Shown piece by piece: positions 27,588-38,900 of a stretch of 64,000 nucleotides of DNA. The DNA is from Brachypodium distachyon. Taxonomy: Eukaryota; Streptophyta; Magnoliopsida; Poales; Poaceae. Each line of letters starts with the position of its first letter. The stretch's first letter is position 1. The notes below the pieces were generated by a model, which had not been told where the DNA came from, searched no databases, and saw only the letters and a list, made by a program, of their open reading frames with translations. The stretch covers positions 34,434,737 to 34,498,736 of the forward strand of contig NC_016133.3 of assembly GCF_000005505.3 (NCBI RefSeq), written 5' to 3'. Made by a program: the position numbers and the translations under genes.

Positions 27588-29035
27588 CTAGGGCTGATCC
27601 GATGCAGGAGTCCCTTCTGGCGTGCCGCGTGCTGCGTCCTTCTTGGCGATGTCTCCGTTTTCGCCCCGTGCGTATTCTTGCAGGATCCGGTAGAGCTCTT
27701 CAGTCATCTTTGGCGGGTTTCGACTTAGAGCGCGATTCACTTCTCCTTGGAGAAGGCCTTCCATGCAAGCGTCGATCACGGTCGTCGATGGTGGGTTTGC
27801 GATTTGGCTTCGGACCTTTGCAAAGCGATGGAAGAAGCTCCGGAGGGACTCTCCCGGCCTTTGTTTCACGGCGTAAAGCTCGTAAGCTTGCACGGGTTCT
27901 TTGAAATTTCCCTAGAAGTTGGCGATGAAGACCTCCTGGATGCGCTCCCATGAATGCACGGAATTTTTCCGCGGGTTATAAAACCAAGTTTGCGCCATCT
28001 CGGTGAGCGCGAGAGGGAAGAGGTTGCACATCTCGGTGGGGCCTCCACCCGTCGCTCGTATGGTGGTGGAGTAAACGTCCAGGAATTGAAAAGGGTTGGA
28101 CTCTCCGTCGTATGGCCGTATCGTCGGCAGCTTGAACCTTGGCGGGAAAGCCGCGTCTTGGATCTCCCGCGTGAGCGGGTTACAAGATGGTAGGCCCTTC
28201 CGGTTTTTCTGGCGACGCGATCCTCCTTCGTCGGGGTCGCTCTCGTTGCTAGATGGGTCACTTGGAGAGGGATCTCGGCGTCTTCTCGGAGGGTCGGAGC
28301 GTCGGTGAGGATTTCTTTCACCGCGGGCGAGGGCTCCGGACTCCGCTACTTGCTCGTTTCCGTGTATGCTGGGATCTCGTTCTCCGCGGGGCATACCTTG
28401 AGGCGGAGCTTGGTCGCCCCCTTGTTCGGCCCCGGCGGGGGGAGCAAGGGCGCTTGCGGGGCGCTCGCAAAGCGAGGTTGGTTTGGAGCGTGTGCGACTT
28501 GGAGAGCACCATGCGGCGGAAGTCCCCAATATGGGTGGTACCAAGGAGCTCCATGGGCGATCGCGACGAGCGCTAATGGAGGTAGTCCCGGGTTGGAGGG
28601 GTCGTAAGCCGGGACTCCTTGGTTTTCCGGCGCGGATCCTCTTGACGCCACGTTGTTTCCCCTTGTAGGCTCCGAGGGCAAGGTTACTACCGGCTGCAGG
28701 GGAGGTGGCGCGAAGCCCATTGAACGAGGCATACTGAGTTCCGCGTCCCTTGCGGGAGCGGTAACCGCAGGTAGCTCGCCGATCCTTGCCACCACGTTGG
28801 TGAGGACCGAAGGACCGCCTACAACGGTTCCGAGTGCTTCGGCTTCTTCGGGGACGGCCGGGAGCGGGGGTGCGGCCACGACCTCCGTCGTAGCACCCAT
28901 GCTTATGGCGACGTCCGGATTGGTGAGAATTTCTCCTTCCTCGGAAGCCCCCGAGACGCTTGCTTTCTTCGTTTGTAACCGTGTAGATTTCGCGGCAAGT
29001 TGGACACCTGATGAAGTAGGCTTCGTCGGTGCCAT
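27588..29035 (-). pseudogene. Gypsy gag polyprotein, broken
   Basis: Starts MAPTKPTSSGVQ at 29035, about 45 bp after the 5' LTR. The N-terminal part is Pro/Ala-rich. The core retrotransposon gag domain (Retrotrans_gag type) reads FPPRFKLPTIRPYDGESNP, LFPLALTEMAQTWFYN and SWERIQEVFIANF. It continues after an in-frame TAG (near 27912) with GNFKEPVQAYELY and RPGESLRSFFHRFAKVRSQI. A frameshift separates the N-terminal ORF (28346-29035) from the core ORF (27912-28544). Confidence 0.85.
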
Positions 29036-29060
29036 TAAATCTTCAATTGCGGCGAGAGTT

Positions 29061-29077
29061 CCTCACGGTCGGCGCCA
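29061..29077 (-). other. Primer-binding site of the Gypsy element
   Basis: Directly inside the 5' LTR the sense strand reads TGGCGCCGACCGTGAGG. The TGGCGCCG start resembles the tRNA-Asp-type primer site used by Tat/Athila-group elements. It begins one or two bases after the LTR end, as expected. Confidence 0.7.
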
Positions 29078-29078
29078 C

Positions 29079-29896
29079 TGTTGTTGTTCTAGAAAACAAC
29101 ATGAGTACGGGGTGCCAATGCACGATGGCACAAATGCGAGAATAATATGTAGGGGGTGTACGCCGGTCTTATAGCGAAGGTCGTCGTACACTTGGGAAAA
29201 GTTGACACGTCGATATTTTTTGAACAGGTTCAGTCGACCCTGCGGGTACAACTTAGTCCTGTGTTAGGAGAGGCTTCGAGGGGGTCGTTAGCCAAGTGAT
29301 TGGGCCGAACTCGTCTTCCCAAGTCACCTATGGCGAGAGATCTCTAGGGGCCGCATCGGACTTGGGCCGAACTTGTCTTCCCAAGTAGCGAGGTTGAAAT
29401 ACCCTCGAGACTCTAACCCGATCCCTCTACTTCGAGTCGAGGTCGTACTAGACGGCCCGGAACCTCGAAACTAGACTTCCCAAGTTGCGTCCCGAGGTCA
29501 AGTCGAGACTAGCCTCGACCCAAACACTCGAGAGCGGACTCCTTGGGTTGCTCTAGCCCTCTCCCCTTTGATTTTATTCTAATGGAGAGTGAATGATACA
29601 TGCTCCATGAGAGGTATTTATAACCTAGGAGTCCATGACAAAAAACCATGGCTACCCTTGAGGGAGATGAAAATTGAGGGTAGAGTGATAAATTTATCAC
29701 TAGAGTTTTCTTGGCCCTTACTCTAATTCTTTTGACCATGGCATGGCAGACTTGACCCATTGAGTCCTTTGACCGGCGCTTAGTTGGCATGGCTATATCT
29801 TGTTAGCGATTTGATCGGTCTTTGGAATTTGTTGACTTGGTCGCCACCACGTAGAATTACGGCCCGGTCATGTAAGAATTTTATTATATTACAACA
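29079..29896 (-). repeat. Gypsy 5' LTR (818 bp)
   Basis: Partner of the left LTR and about 64 bp longer. On the sense strand it carries TATAAATA (29615-29622), the only TATA-like element in the expected place, inside the segment missing from the other LTR. Confidence 0.9.
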
Positions 29897-31619
29897 TTAC
29901 ATTATGCATAATGGAATTCTCTGAGCATACGTGTCGCCAACGCCGTGAAGAAGAAAAAATGGTAGCTCATCTGTGCACACGACACATAGGCGATAACGAC
30001 ATTTGCCCTAGTCGCCCCGTTTCGTTGAACCGTTGATCGCCGTGAGATTTCTCCTGCCGCGCGCATGGTCGGCCTAAAAAACGCGTTGATCTCCGTCTCA
30101 TATTAAGTGACTCAAATTTGTTCAAATATGAATGTATCTATGTCTGAAAAACATTTAGATGCATGTAATATAAAGTCACTTAATACGAATACGAGACAGT
30201 AGTATGCGCAACAAGATTAATCGTGTCCTCGTATATACGAACTGATAATCTGACATTATATATTACCACTACACTCTGCAGGCTGCAGCACCCGAGACTC
30301 CGATCGAGTGACTCGTAGGACGGACACTCGCTACGGAACTGAGTCAAGTGACCAATCATACCCCGCGGGATGACGTGGCAGTGTAGCACTCACTAAATGA
30401 ACTTCTTGTCGTCTTGATCCATATTAATTATTTTAAATTTGAATAAATATAAATGTATCTATGTCTAAAAAACATCTGATACATGTAATTTTTCGACAGT
30501 TAATATGGATCGGAGCACGTGTACTTATTCATCTCCTCAGTAGCTACCTCGATCGCGTGCCATTAACATATACCACTTCTTTCAAAAGGAAGAAACAAAC
30601 ATCAATGTCGATGCCATGATGTCTTGGAGATGATCGCTTGCGAAGAGGAATATATTAATGTATTGATCCGAGGATCTATAAAATGCAGCGTGGACTTCTT
30701 AGCCGGCATCGAAGATCGGCAACAAGGTTACTTGCACTAATTAACTCAGCACCGGATCGAGATAGGTAAGGCGCTAAACAAAATAGGAGTACATTTAACA
30801 GTTCTTTAAAAAAAGTTATAGTAGTAGTACTAGCTCTTTTTTAGCTAGCCCAACAGGAGAAGGGATGGAGATCAATCGAGAAAATGTGTGTGGTGCCAAA
30901 CGATTGGGAGAAAACGGACGTATCGAACTTCGTTTCTCTGCCGACGATCTGATCTGATTCTTGATCAAATGCGACCCAGTCAGAAGAGGGCAGAACATAG
31001 GCTCCGCAACCTCGCCATGAACTCTGCAAATCTTGTCGATCCTTTCCACGACTCATCCACGTCCGTCTCCGGGAAGAGCTCGATTTATGAACAAACGCAA
31101 TCCTCGTTGCTACGGACGTGGTTTCGACTGTTAGAGTATGTTTGGATGGTGGTCAAACCCTGTCCTACTAAAATTTTGGTCATTGACTAAAATTTGATTT
31201 TTGTTTGGATCAAAACCAATTTTTTGGCAAGCCAATTTGCCACTACCAATTCTAGTTTATTTTTTTTTGTAAAGTTGCTCAAATCATGAGTAAGTAAAAT
31301 CTCAACCAATATTTTAACAACCAAATATTTGACAAGGCAACAGCCCCTTGATGTTTTCAGTGGACTGTCTCCACAAGTAGTACCACTTTTTTTCCGAACA
31401 AGGAAATTTTTTGTTTAATCTGCATCGAAGTTGTGTGTGATTATATACGAGTACATCCGTTTTCGAATCAATTTTCACGGTCAGAAAGAAAAATAAATAA
31501 ATAAACATTGGAACAAACTAATTGCAACACGCTTTTTAAAAATCATATTGCATCACACTTGAGTACTAGTTATATAATTAGGGATATAATTATCCGGAAA
31601 CAGGTAACAATCAAAAGGT
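29897..31619. other. Intergenic with two Stowaway-like MITEs
   Basis: Two degraded Stowaway-type palindromes lie at about 30091-30200 (CTCCGTCTCATATTAAGTGA ... AGTCACTTAATACGAATACG) and about 30410-30515 (TTGATCCATATTAATTATTT ... CAGTTAATATGGATCGGAG). A fragment near 31131-31240 (ATGTTTGGATGG, TTGTTTGGATCAAAACCAA) resembles hAT-type MITE sequence. No gene recognised; the end is the SSL1 promoter. Confidence 0.55.
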
Positions 31620-31627
31620 TATAAAAG
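31620..31627 (+). promoter_or_regulatory. TATA box of SSL gene 1
   Basis: TATAAAAG lies 194 bp upstream of the ATG. Just downstream, sequence from GTAC to the ATG is shared with the second SSL gene (CGTTTCGTGACAAAG compared with GCTTTCGTGCCAAAG), but the TATA itself is not. Confidence 0.6.
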
Positions 31628-31813
31628 TACACAGAGAACGTTTCGTGACAAAGACATACACCTTACACGTACGCCTGCTCACTGCTCAGCTCACACAGGA
31701 AGAAGCAGCTAGCTAGCCTGCTTCCATACGTGCAAGGGTCTCTCGATTCTCTCCCTGCTTCGATCGGCAGGGCACGTACTGCACGGCTCCCCGGGCAACA
31801 ACCAGTCTTCGCC

Positions 31814-33674
31814 ATGGCGACGGGGTTAGGAGTCCTCACGAAGTCCGTGCTGCTGGTGCTGGCGCCGGTGCTCATCTCCGTGGTGCTGTACAGCCCCAAA
31901 GACTTCTCGCCTGCGGCGATGCCGCCCGAGTACAGTTTCGGCGCCGACGACGTGTCCGTGCCCGCGTCGCGGCACGACGCGCGCGCTCTGGACACGAGCG
32001 AGCGGGTCGGCGAAGGGCTGCTCCCGGGCCCCGAGGACCTGGCGTACGACGCCGCCGGCGGGTGGCTCTACACGGGGTGCGCCGACGGGTGGGTCCGGCG
32101 GGTCAGCATGCCCGGCGGGGCCGTGGAGGACTGGGCGTACACCGGGGGCCGCCCGCTTGGCGTCGTACTCGCCGGCGACGGCGGCCTCATCGTGGCGGAC
32201 GCGGACAAGGTGAGTTATAGTCAACTGCTCGTTCATTGATTTCTTCCCCACTACTGGTCTACTAGTGTTTTTATTACTGATCATTTCCTTCCAAAAAAAA
32301 CTTTAGTACTAACTTGTTCGTTGAATTCTTCTTCGAGACAGATTAAACGAGTCGTCTTTCTTTTTCAATTCTCTCGGTGGTTATTTGCCTTGGATATAGC
32401 ATGAACTATGTGTGTGATCATCTTGATTAAATTCTAAACGAACGCTAGATGGTTAATTGTCGGGGCTTTGCGTTGGTTAGCAATTCTTTTCTTCTTTTTG
32501 ACAGTGCTTAGCAATTCTCTTTATTTAGAGATGGTCTTGTCATGATCCATTCTAGTGACCCTTGGAAAAATCTTTGTGTAAATAACATCGTCGTTCGTTA
32601 TGATCGACGACACGGCCGATCGAATTGCACGAACCAACCAAATCCTGTCGATCTCAATCTCGACCAATTAAGTTGCATCGTGGAGTACATTTCGACCGCG
32701 ACAATCCAAAAGATGAGCAACAAACACGAGTTGACTTCCACTATTATTGTTCAGCCGTGACAGACCGTGGAATGGTTAATTGGCAGGGGTTGTTGAAGGT
32801 GAGCCCGGATAGGGAGGTGGAGCTACTCACGGACGCAGCCGAGGGCTTCCGGTTTGCGCTGACCGACGGCGTGGACGTGGCTGCCGACGGCATCATCTAC
32901 TTCACCGACGCGTCCTACAAGCACAGCCTCGCAGAGTTCATGCTGGACATCCTCGAGGCACGCCCCCACGGTCGGCTCATGAAATTCGACCCCTCCACGC
33001 GTCAGACCACCGTGTTGGCGCGCGATTTCTATTTTTCCAATGGCGTCGCCCTTGCGCCCGATCAGAGCTCCCTCATCTTCTGCGAGACTGTCATGTAAGC
33101 AAAGCGCGCGCGCACACAAGGGTTGATTGTGTTGCGGCATGCCTGGAGTTGACGTTATTGAGTGTATTGCAGGAGGAGGTGCTCGAGGTACCACATAAGG
33201 GGCGACAAGGCCGGCACGGTGGAGAGGTTCATCGATCGTTTGCCTGGGTTTCCCGACAACGTCCGCTACGACGGCGACGGCCGCTACTGGATCGCGCTCT
33301 CCGCGGTACGCAACGCAACCATAAATAATTCTTGTCCATATCGCTGCAAAGTTCAGTTCATTCTTGAAATTTCTGCACCGTAAATTCGGTTTTTACAGGG
33401 GAGAACACTGCAATGGGACGTGATGATGGGGTCGCCGCTACTGCGGAAGCTGGTGTACTTGGTGGACAAGTATGTGGTGATGGTGCCAAAGAGCCTGGAA
33501 CGTGCGGGGACAATAAGCGTGACGCTAGACGGGACCCCGGTAACCATGTATTCCGACCCCGGTCTCGCGCTCTCCACCGTCTGGCTCAAGGTCGGAGATT
33601 ACCTCTACTATGGATCGCTCCACAGCTCCTACATCAGCAGGATTGACCTCACAAAGTCATCCATTGAGGCCTAG
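31814..33674 (+). CDS. Strictosidine synthase-like protein, copy 1
   Basis: Member of the plant strictosidine synthase-like family (Str_synth six-bladed beta-propeller), probably in the secretory system or vacuole. Most SSLs are not true strictosidine synthases, and a role in alkaloid synthesis should not be assumed. Exons are 31814-32209, 32787-33094, 33173-33305 and 33399-33674 (1113 bp, 370 residues), all with GT/AG borders and correct phase. Residues 8-26 form a hydrophobic signal or anchor ([20 protein letters not shown]). Family landmarks are [67 protein letters not shown] and [15 protein letters not shown], then [20 protein letters not shown] near the end of the third exon. It forms a tandem pair with the gene at 35969. 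Confidence 0.92.
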
Positions 33675-35237
33675 GTGTGCTCGGTTGTTTCTTCCGGATA
33701 TGATAGCGAACTTTGTGTGTGATTTCTTTGCAAGCAAAATAGGCGCAGTTTTTTGTACTATACAACACAACACGCATTATGAAAGTGTGGATCACTTTTC
33801 ACCATTTGAGGTTATAGAAACTCTTTGACGACGCAAAAGTATTTGCCATTTTTTATTAAATAAGAAGGTTTAGAAGGAAAAGGCTCTGACATGATCAGGA
33901 GCGCAAAAAGCAACATGCCTAATCTCCAAGAACAACCTACTCAAGTGCCTTGCGCCCGCCAATCTCACGAAATGGCTTCCGATTTGATTTGAGCCGATAA
34001 TAATCATTTGTAAGGTGCTAATGGAGCGGAAGACACTAGCATTTGCCAGCAGCGTTATAGCTGGCAGGTAAAACTTTGCCGGCAGTTTATTTGCCGTGTA
34101 AAGTGAATTATGCCGGCAGTTTATTTGCCCCCATTTGGTCCATCGTGTAGCACAGCTGCTGCATCCAGAGCTGGAGGGGCTGTTTGGTTCCTGACTATTT
34201 GTGTCCATCAATTTTTGCCAACTATTGGGTAAGGATTTGTTGGTCCATGATTTGCCAAAAAGTTTGCAATTTTTGTGAAGAGAGATATAAAGAAGTTGGC
34301 AAGATTCCTTTGGCAACCAAATTGTTGGCTACAAACAAAGAAATGTCTAAATAGTATAGGTTGCTAATTTTTTGGTAGGGCAAATTTTGAAAAGAACCAA
34401 ACTGCCCGATGCGACTTTGACCAAAAGGGCTCAGCCCAACCAAACACCCCATGTCCCCGCTATGCACGTAATTTCTCTTCAAGCAAGGGATATTTTCTCT
34501 TCAAAGCAGGAACATGAAAACAGAAAGTAAAACTCCCAACGCATAACAGCCACACAGGGAAAAGGTGTCCAAACACTACAGCGGTGCTGCCAAGTTTCCA
34601 CAAAGATAAAACCAATGACCATTTTGGCATTTTTAAGCAAAGTCTACAGAGAGCAAAGATTAGCGCAACAGGGTCATTAGGACATTATTGGTTGAAGCAA
34701 ACTGCATTTTTTTTTCTTTCTAGATTGTCTAAACTACAGCTCCACCTCCAGAAGAAAAACATTGCTTTGCCGGCAAAGATGCAGTACATCCCCCAAACAG
34801 GTCATCGACATCAGTGGGGGCTCTAGAAAGATCAAAAAGATACCGAAAGATACAGACAACAGTCTGCCACACAACTTTGCTAATGAGCACCCAAAGAGAG
34901 GTGATCGACATTTTTTTTGCTACATAGGAATGACACTGATAATTCCCCGTCCACCCTATCCTAGTCAAGTTATTGTTAGTTACTACTATGCTACTCCACA
35001 TATATCTTTAAGGGCAGTATTTGTTAAGTACACCACCCGAAAAATCTTTTTCTTCAACGGCAGTTTCAGCTTCAACAGATATCTTTATCCAACCATCTCA
35101 GTTGATCTGAGATTCTGAGCTGCAGCCTGCAGTTATAAAAATCTCACCGAGAAAGAATCCGATTGTCCAATCTCCTATCTAATCAATTCTGTCAGTGTCA
35201 GGGCTTCCAAGTAGTAGTACCAACCATTTCGCATGTA
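33675..35237. other. Intergenic between the SSL genes; hAT-like MITE near 34176-34450
   Basis: A pair of inverted ends GGGGCTGTTTGGTT (34176) and AACCAAACACCCC (ending 34450) bounds about 275 bp without coding capacity, consistent with a hAT-type MITE. No target duplication was resolved. A short direct repeat GCCGGCAGTTTATTTGCC occurs twice at 34079-34130. No gene recognised. Confidence 0.45.
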
Positions 35238-35814
35238 TCTATTACTATCTATTAAATTAGAGTTGGTGGTGATGATACCGTCGCGGTCGCCGTAGGTTAA
35301 TTTCGTTAAAATTACAACCAATATGCCACTACTCGTTATTTTCTTTTCCTCCAGTTAAAATTACAACCAATATGCCACTGCCCGTTATTTTCTTTTCCTC
35401 CAGTTTTTTTCACGATTTTTTCTACTCCATCTTACAACCGACGCCACCACACCCGCATGCCGACCTCGACAGCGCCATGAGTTGCCTACACAGAAAATGA
35501 AAATAAACATTTTATGATTTTATTGACCCGTAGCAACGGCACAGTAATTAATATCCCTTGGGATCTCGCCGGCGCCCGGTGCCGTTCTTGGTCGCCTCCA
35601 CCAGCTCGTGCGCATCGGCGTCGTCCATGTGAGGAAGGCAGCTGCGGACCCGCGGATCCGTCGCGGGCCTTGACCGCCACCTCCACCGGCTCGTGCACGC
35701 CGGTGATTCCACACGGGACTTGGACGGCGATGGGATGAACCTGAGGCAATTAATTTGACGTTCTGATACAATTTTCTGTTGTTCCGTAGCAACGCACGGG
35801 TCTACGTAACATAG
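35238..35814 (+). mobile_element. Helitron-like non-autonomous element at the SSL2 promoter
   Basis: The left end TCTATTACTATCTATTAAAT follows an A and resembles grass Helitron 5' ends. The right end has the hairpin-like CCGTAGCAACGCACGG, 10 nt, then ATAG followed by T. The canonical CTAG is altered by one base. A 48-bp internal tandem repeat lies near 35308 and 35356 (AAAATTACAACCAATATGCC). Homology between the two SSL genes starts within a few bases of its right end. No Rep/helicase gene is present. The call rests on termini only. Confidence 0.45.
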
Positions 35815-35968
35815 TACGCGGAGAAGCTTTCGTGCCAAAGGCCTACACGTACGCCGCCTGCTCACAGGAAGAAGCAGCTAGCCTTGTTCAGTGCTTCCAT
35901 ACGTGCAAAGGTCTCCCTGCTTCAATCGGCACGGACTGCGTGTCCCGACTCGAGCAACCAGCTTCGCG

Positions 35969-38900
35969 ATGCCCATGGCGCCGGGGCTAGGATTCCTCAC
36001 GAAGGCCGTGCTGCTGGTGCTAGCGCCCGTGTTCATCTCCGTGGCGCTGTACAGCCCCAAGGACTTCTCGCCGGCGGCGATGCCGCCGGAGTACAGCTTC
36101 GGCGCCGACGACGTGTCCGTGCCCGCGTCGCGGCACGACGCGCGCGCTCTGGACGCGAGCGAGCGGGTCGGCGAGGGGCGGCTCCCGGGCCCCGAGGACC
36201 TGGCGTACGACGCCGCCGGCGGGTGGCTCTACACGGGATGCGCCGACGGCTGGGTCCGGCGTGTCAGCGTGCCCAGCGGGGCCGTGAAGAACTGGGCATA
36301 CACCGGGGGGCGTCCGCTCGGCGTCGCGCTCACCGGCGACGGCGGCATCATCGTGGCGGACGCGGATAAGGTGAGCGCGCGCTCCTCGTCCTTTTTCTTT
36401 CTCCCAATTCTAATCTACTCCTCTTTGTTTTTTTAGCGGATACTGCTCCTATTTGCTTATTTGATTTGCTCATTCGATTCTTGTTCAAGACTTAACTAAA
36501 AGAGTTGTCTTGTTTTCAATCTCTCTTGATTGTTTATTTGTTTGTGTTGGTTATGAGCATGAACTGTTATGTTTCTTGATAACCTTGCTCTTAACTGAAA
36601 AGTAGCTCCATGAATTGACGAATGGCAGGTCAGGAAATGCTTAATTAGCAAAATATTTTCGTCGGAGGCTATCCTTGTAAAAAAAAACATCGCATATATT
36701 ACTCCCTCCGTCCCATATTAAATAACGAAATATTATATATATTTAGACGATTTTTGAATATAGATATATCCATAGTTAGACAAATTTGAATCACTTAATA
36801 TGGACAGACGGAGTACTCCCTTGGATCCATAATAAGTGTCGGAGTTTTAGTATGAAGTTTGTAGAGGTTCCAAGAGTACAAATAAAGAGGCAACCGTGGT
36901 CGAATAGTACGGTATATTTTTGCTGAGTTGGAGGTGAGAGAAGAGGAGAGAAGTGGTCAGTTAAATAATTGACAGCCGGTTTCATCACGTGTTTCTTATG
37001 TAAAAAACACTAGATGGAATTTTAGGATTAATTGTCGTGCCTCTCCTGAGCACCGGCCTCATGCATTTATATGCCAAAGACAATTATAACAACCTAACCA
37101 ATCACGTTTACAACAGACTACGGATTAGCATGATTTCTGTTAAGATGTGCTATCTAGTTAGAACTAGAGGTTCAAACGACAAACGTCAGACAACAGCCTG
37201 TCTAACACTCCCCCTCAATCACAATTCCGCAAGTTGAGATTGTGCTTGATAAGCTGAAGTTGTCTGGCGTTGAGTGGCTTGGTAAAACCATCAGCAAGCT
37301 GGTCATGCGAAGATACAAAGCGAATCTCCAGTGCCCTTCGTGCCACTCGTTCTCTGACAAAATGGAAGTCATTCTCGATATGTTTCGTGCGAGCATAGAA
37401 GACTGGGTTGGCCGAAAGATATGTCGCACCGAGATTGTCACACCAGAGAATTGGAGCTTGACTCTGCGAGATGCCCAGCTCGCCAAGAACTGACTGAATC
37501 CAGACCAGCTCTGCCGTGGCATTGGCCATTGCCTTGTACTCGGCTTCTATGCTAGATCGCGAGACCGTCTGCTGCTTTCGTGCACTCCATGACACAAGGT
37601 TCTTTCCCAGAAAAATGGCAAATCCACTCGTAGACCTCCTGTCATCGACTGATCTAGCCCAATCAGCATTAGAGTATGCAGTGACAGTCATGGAAGCTGA
37701 GCGAGAAATGTGCAGGCCATCTTCAGATGTATGTTTGAGGTACCGAAGTATTCTCTTTACTGCAGTCCAATGATCATTAGTAGGGGATTGCAAGAACTGA
37801 CAAACCTTATTGACAGCAAAGGATATATCCAGTCTTGTGAGTGTCAGGTACTGTAGAGCTCCCACAATACTCCTGTACTTTGTTGCTTCATCACTTGTGA
37901 GAGGATTCCCGATTGCTTTGGACAATTTCTCGGTCGTGGCCATTGGAGAAGTTACTGGCTTGCATTGGAGCATACCAACGCGCTGCAGCATATCGGCCAC
38001 ATAATTGGACTGAGAAAGAACAACACCATCGCCTTGCTTATGCGGTTTAACCTGAATTCCCAAAAAGTAATGCAGGGCGCCAAGGTCTTTGAGGGCAAAC
38101 TCTCGATGAAGATCAGTAACCAGCTCGTCAACGGCACGATCAGAAGAGCTCGTCACAATTATATCATCAACGTAGAGAGATAGATGCATACTCCCCCTTG
38201 ATCGTAGACGAAGAGAGAGATATCAGCACGAGACGGGATGAAGCCAAAATCCTGAAGCTTGACACTGAGCCGTGAGTACCATGCCCGAGGGGACTGCTTG
38301 AGACCATATAGGGCCTTGTCCAATTTGCAGACGTAATGCGGAAGCTGTGAGTTAACAAAGTCAGGGGGCTGTTTCATGAACACATCCTCTTCTAAAATGT
38401 TGGGGAACGCGGTATGCTACGCTAGCACAAAATAAAATTTTCTACCGCTTCCGCCCGGATCAATGCTGTAGATAATGGATCACGAGATTACCACTAGACG
38501 CGCAGACCCGTAGCGGAAGTAGAGTCGATGTAGCGCGTCGATGCCGAGTAGTCGAACAGCCTGCTCCTCCTCGCCGATCCCACGAACAGTTCGTCCAAGC
38601 GCCGCAGGTGCAGCGCCTCCGAGGTATCCACACGTACAGGGAGGAACTCCGTGCGGCGGACTGCTAGATCCGATCGCAAGGCTTTGGGCGTGGAGGTGCG
38701 ACGGCCGAGTCTAACTCGCGTCTGAACTGGGGTTCCCCCTAGACGGGTTGGTCTCCTCCACTTATATAGACGTCCCTAGTGGGCTCAACACTTGAGGCCC
38801 ATTAGGAGTCCAAGCCCGATACGAGTTGGATCCGATCCAACTCGGTTCCCACCCCTTAAGCGTGTGACCCTTCAGGTTCGCGGTCAGTCGGCCACGACTA

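Larger units (their letters stand above)
18343..29896 (-). mobile_element. Ty3/Gypsy LTR retrotransposon, Tat type, internally deleted
   Basis: Element of 11,554 bp in minus orientation, bounded by LTRs starting TGTTGTTGTTCT and ending ATTACAACA (plus-strand reading). Sense order from the right is LTR, primer-binding site, gag, RNase H, integrase, a spliced gene on the opposite strand, polypurine tract and LTR. An RNase H resembling the second, archaeal-type RNase H and an antisense ORF between integrase and 3' LTR both point to the Tat lineage (RIRE2/Retand relatives). Protease and the reverse transcriptase core are missing. Left flank TTATG (18338-18342) compares with TTACA immediately right of the element, or TTATG five bases further on, so the target duplication is imperfect or offset. 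The element cannot be autonomous. Confidence 0.92.

Noticed and set aside
33870..34482. Minus-strand ORFs between the SSL genes
   Set aside because: They lie in and beside the hAT-like MITE and have no recognised domain.
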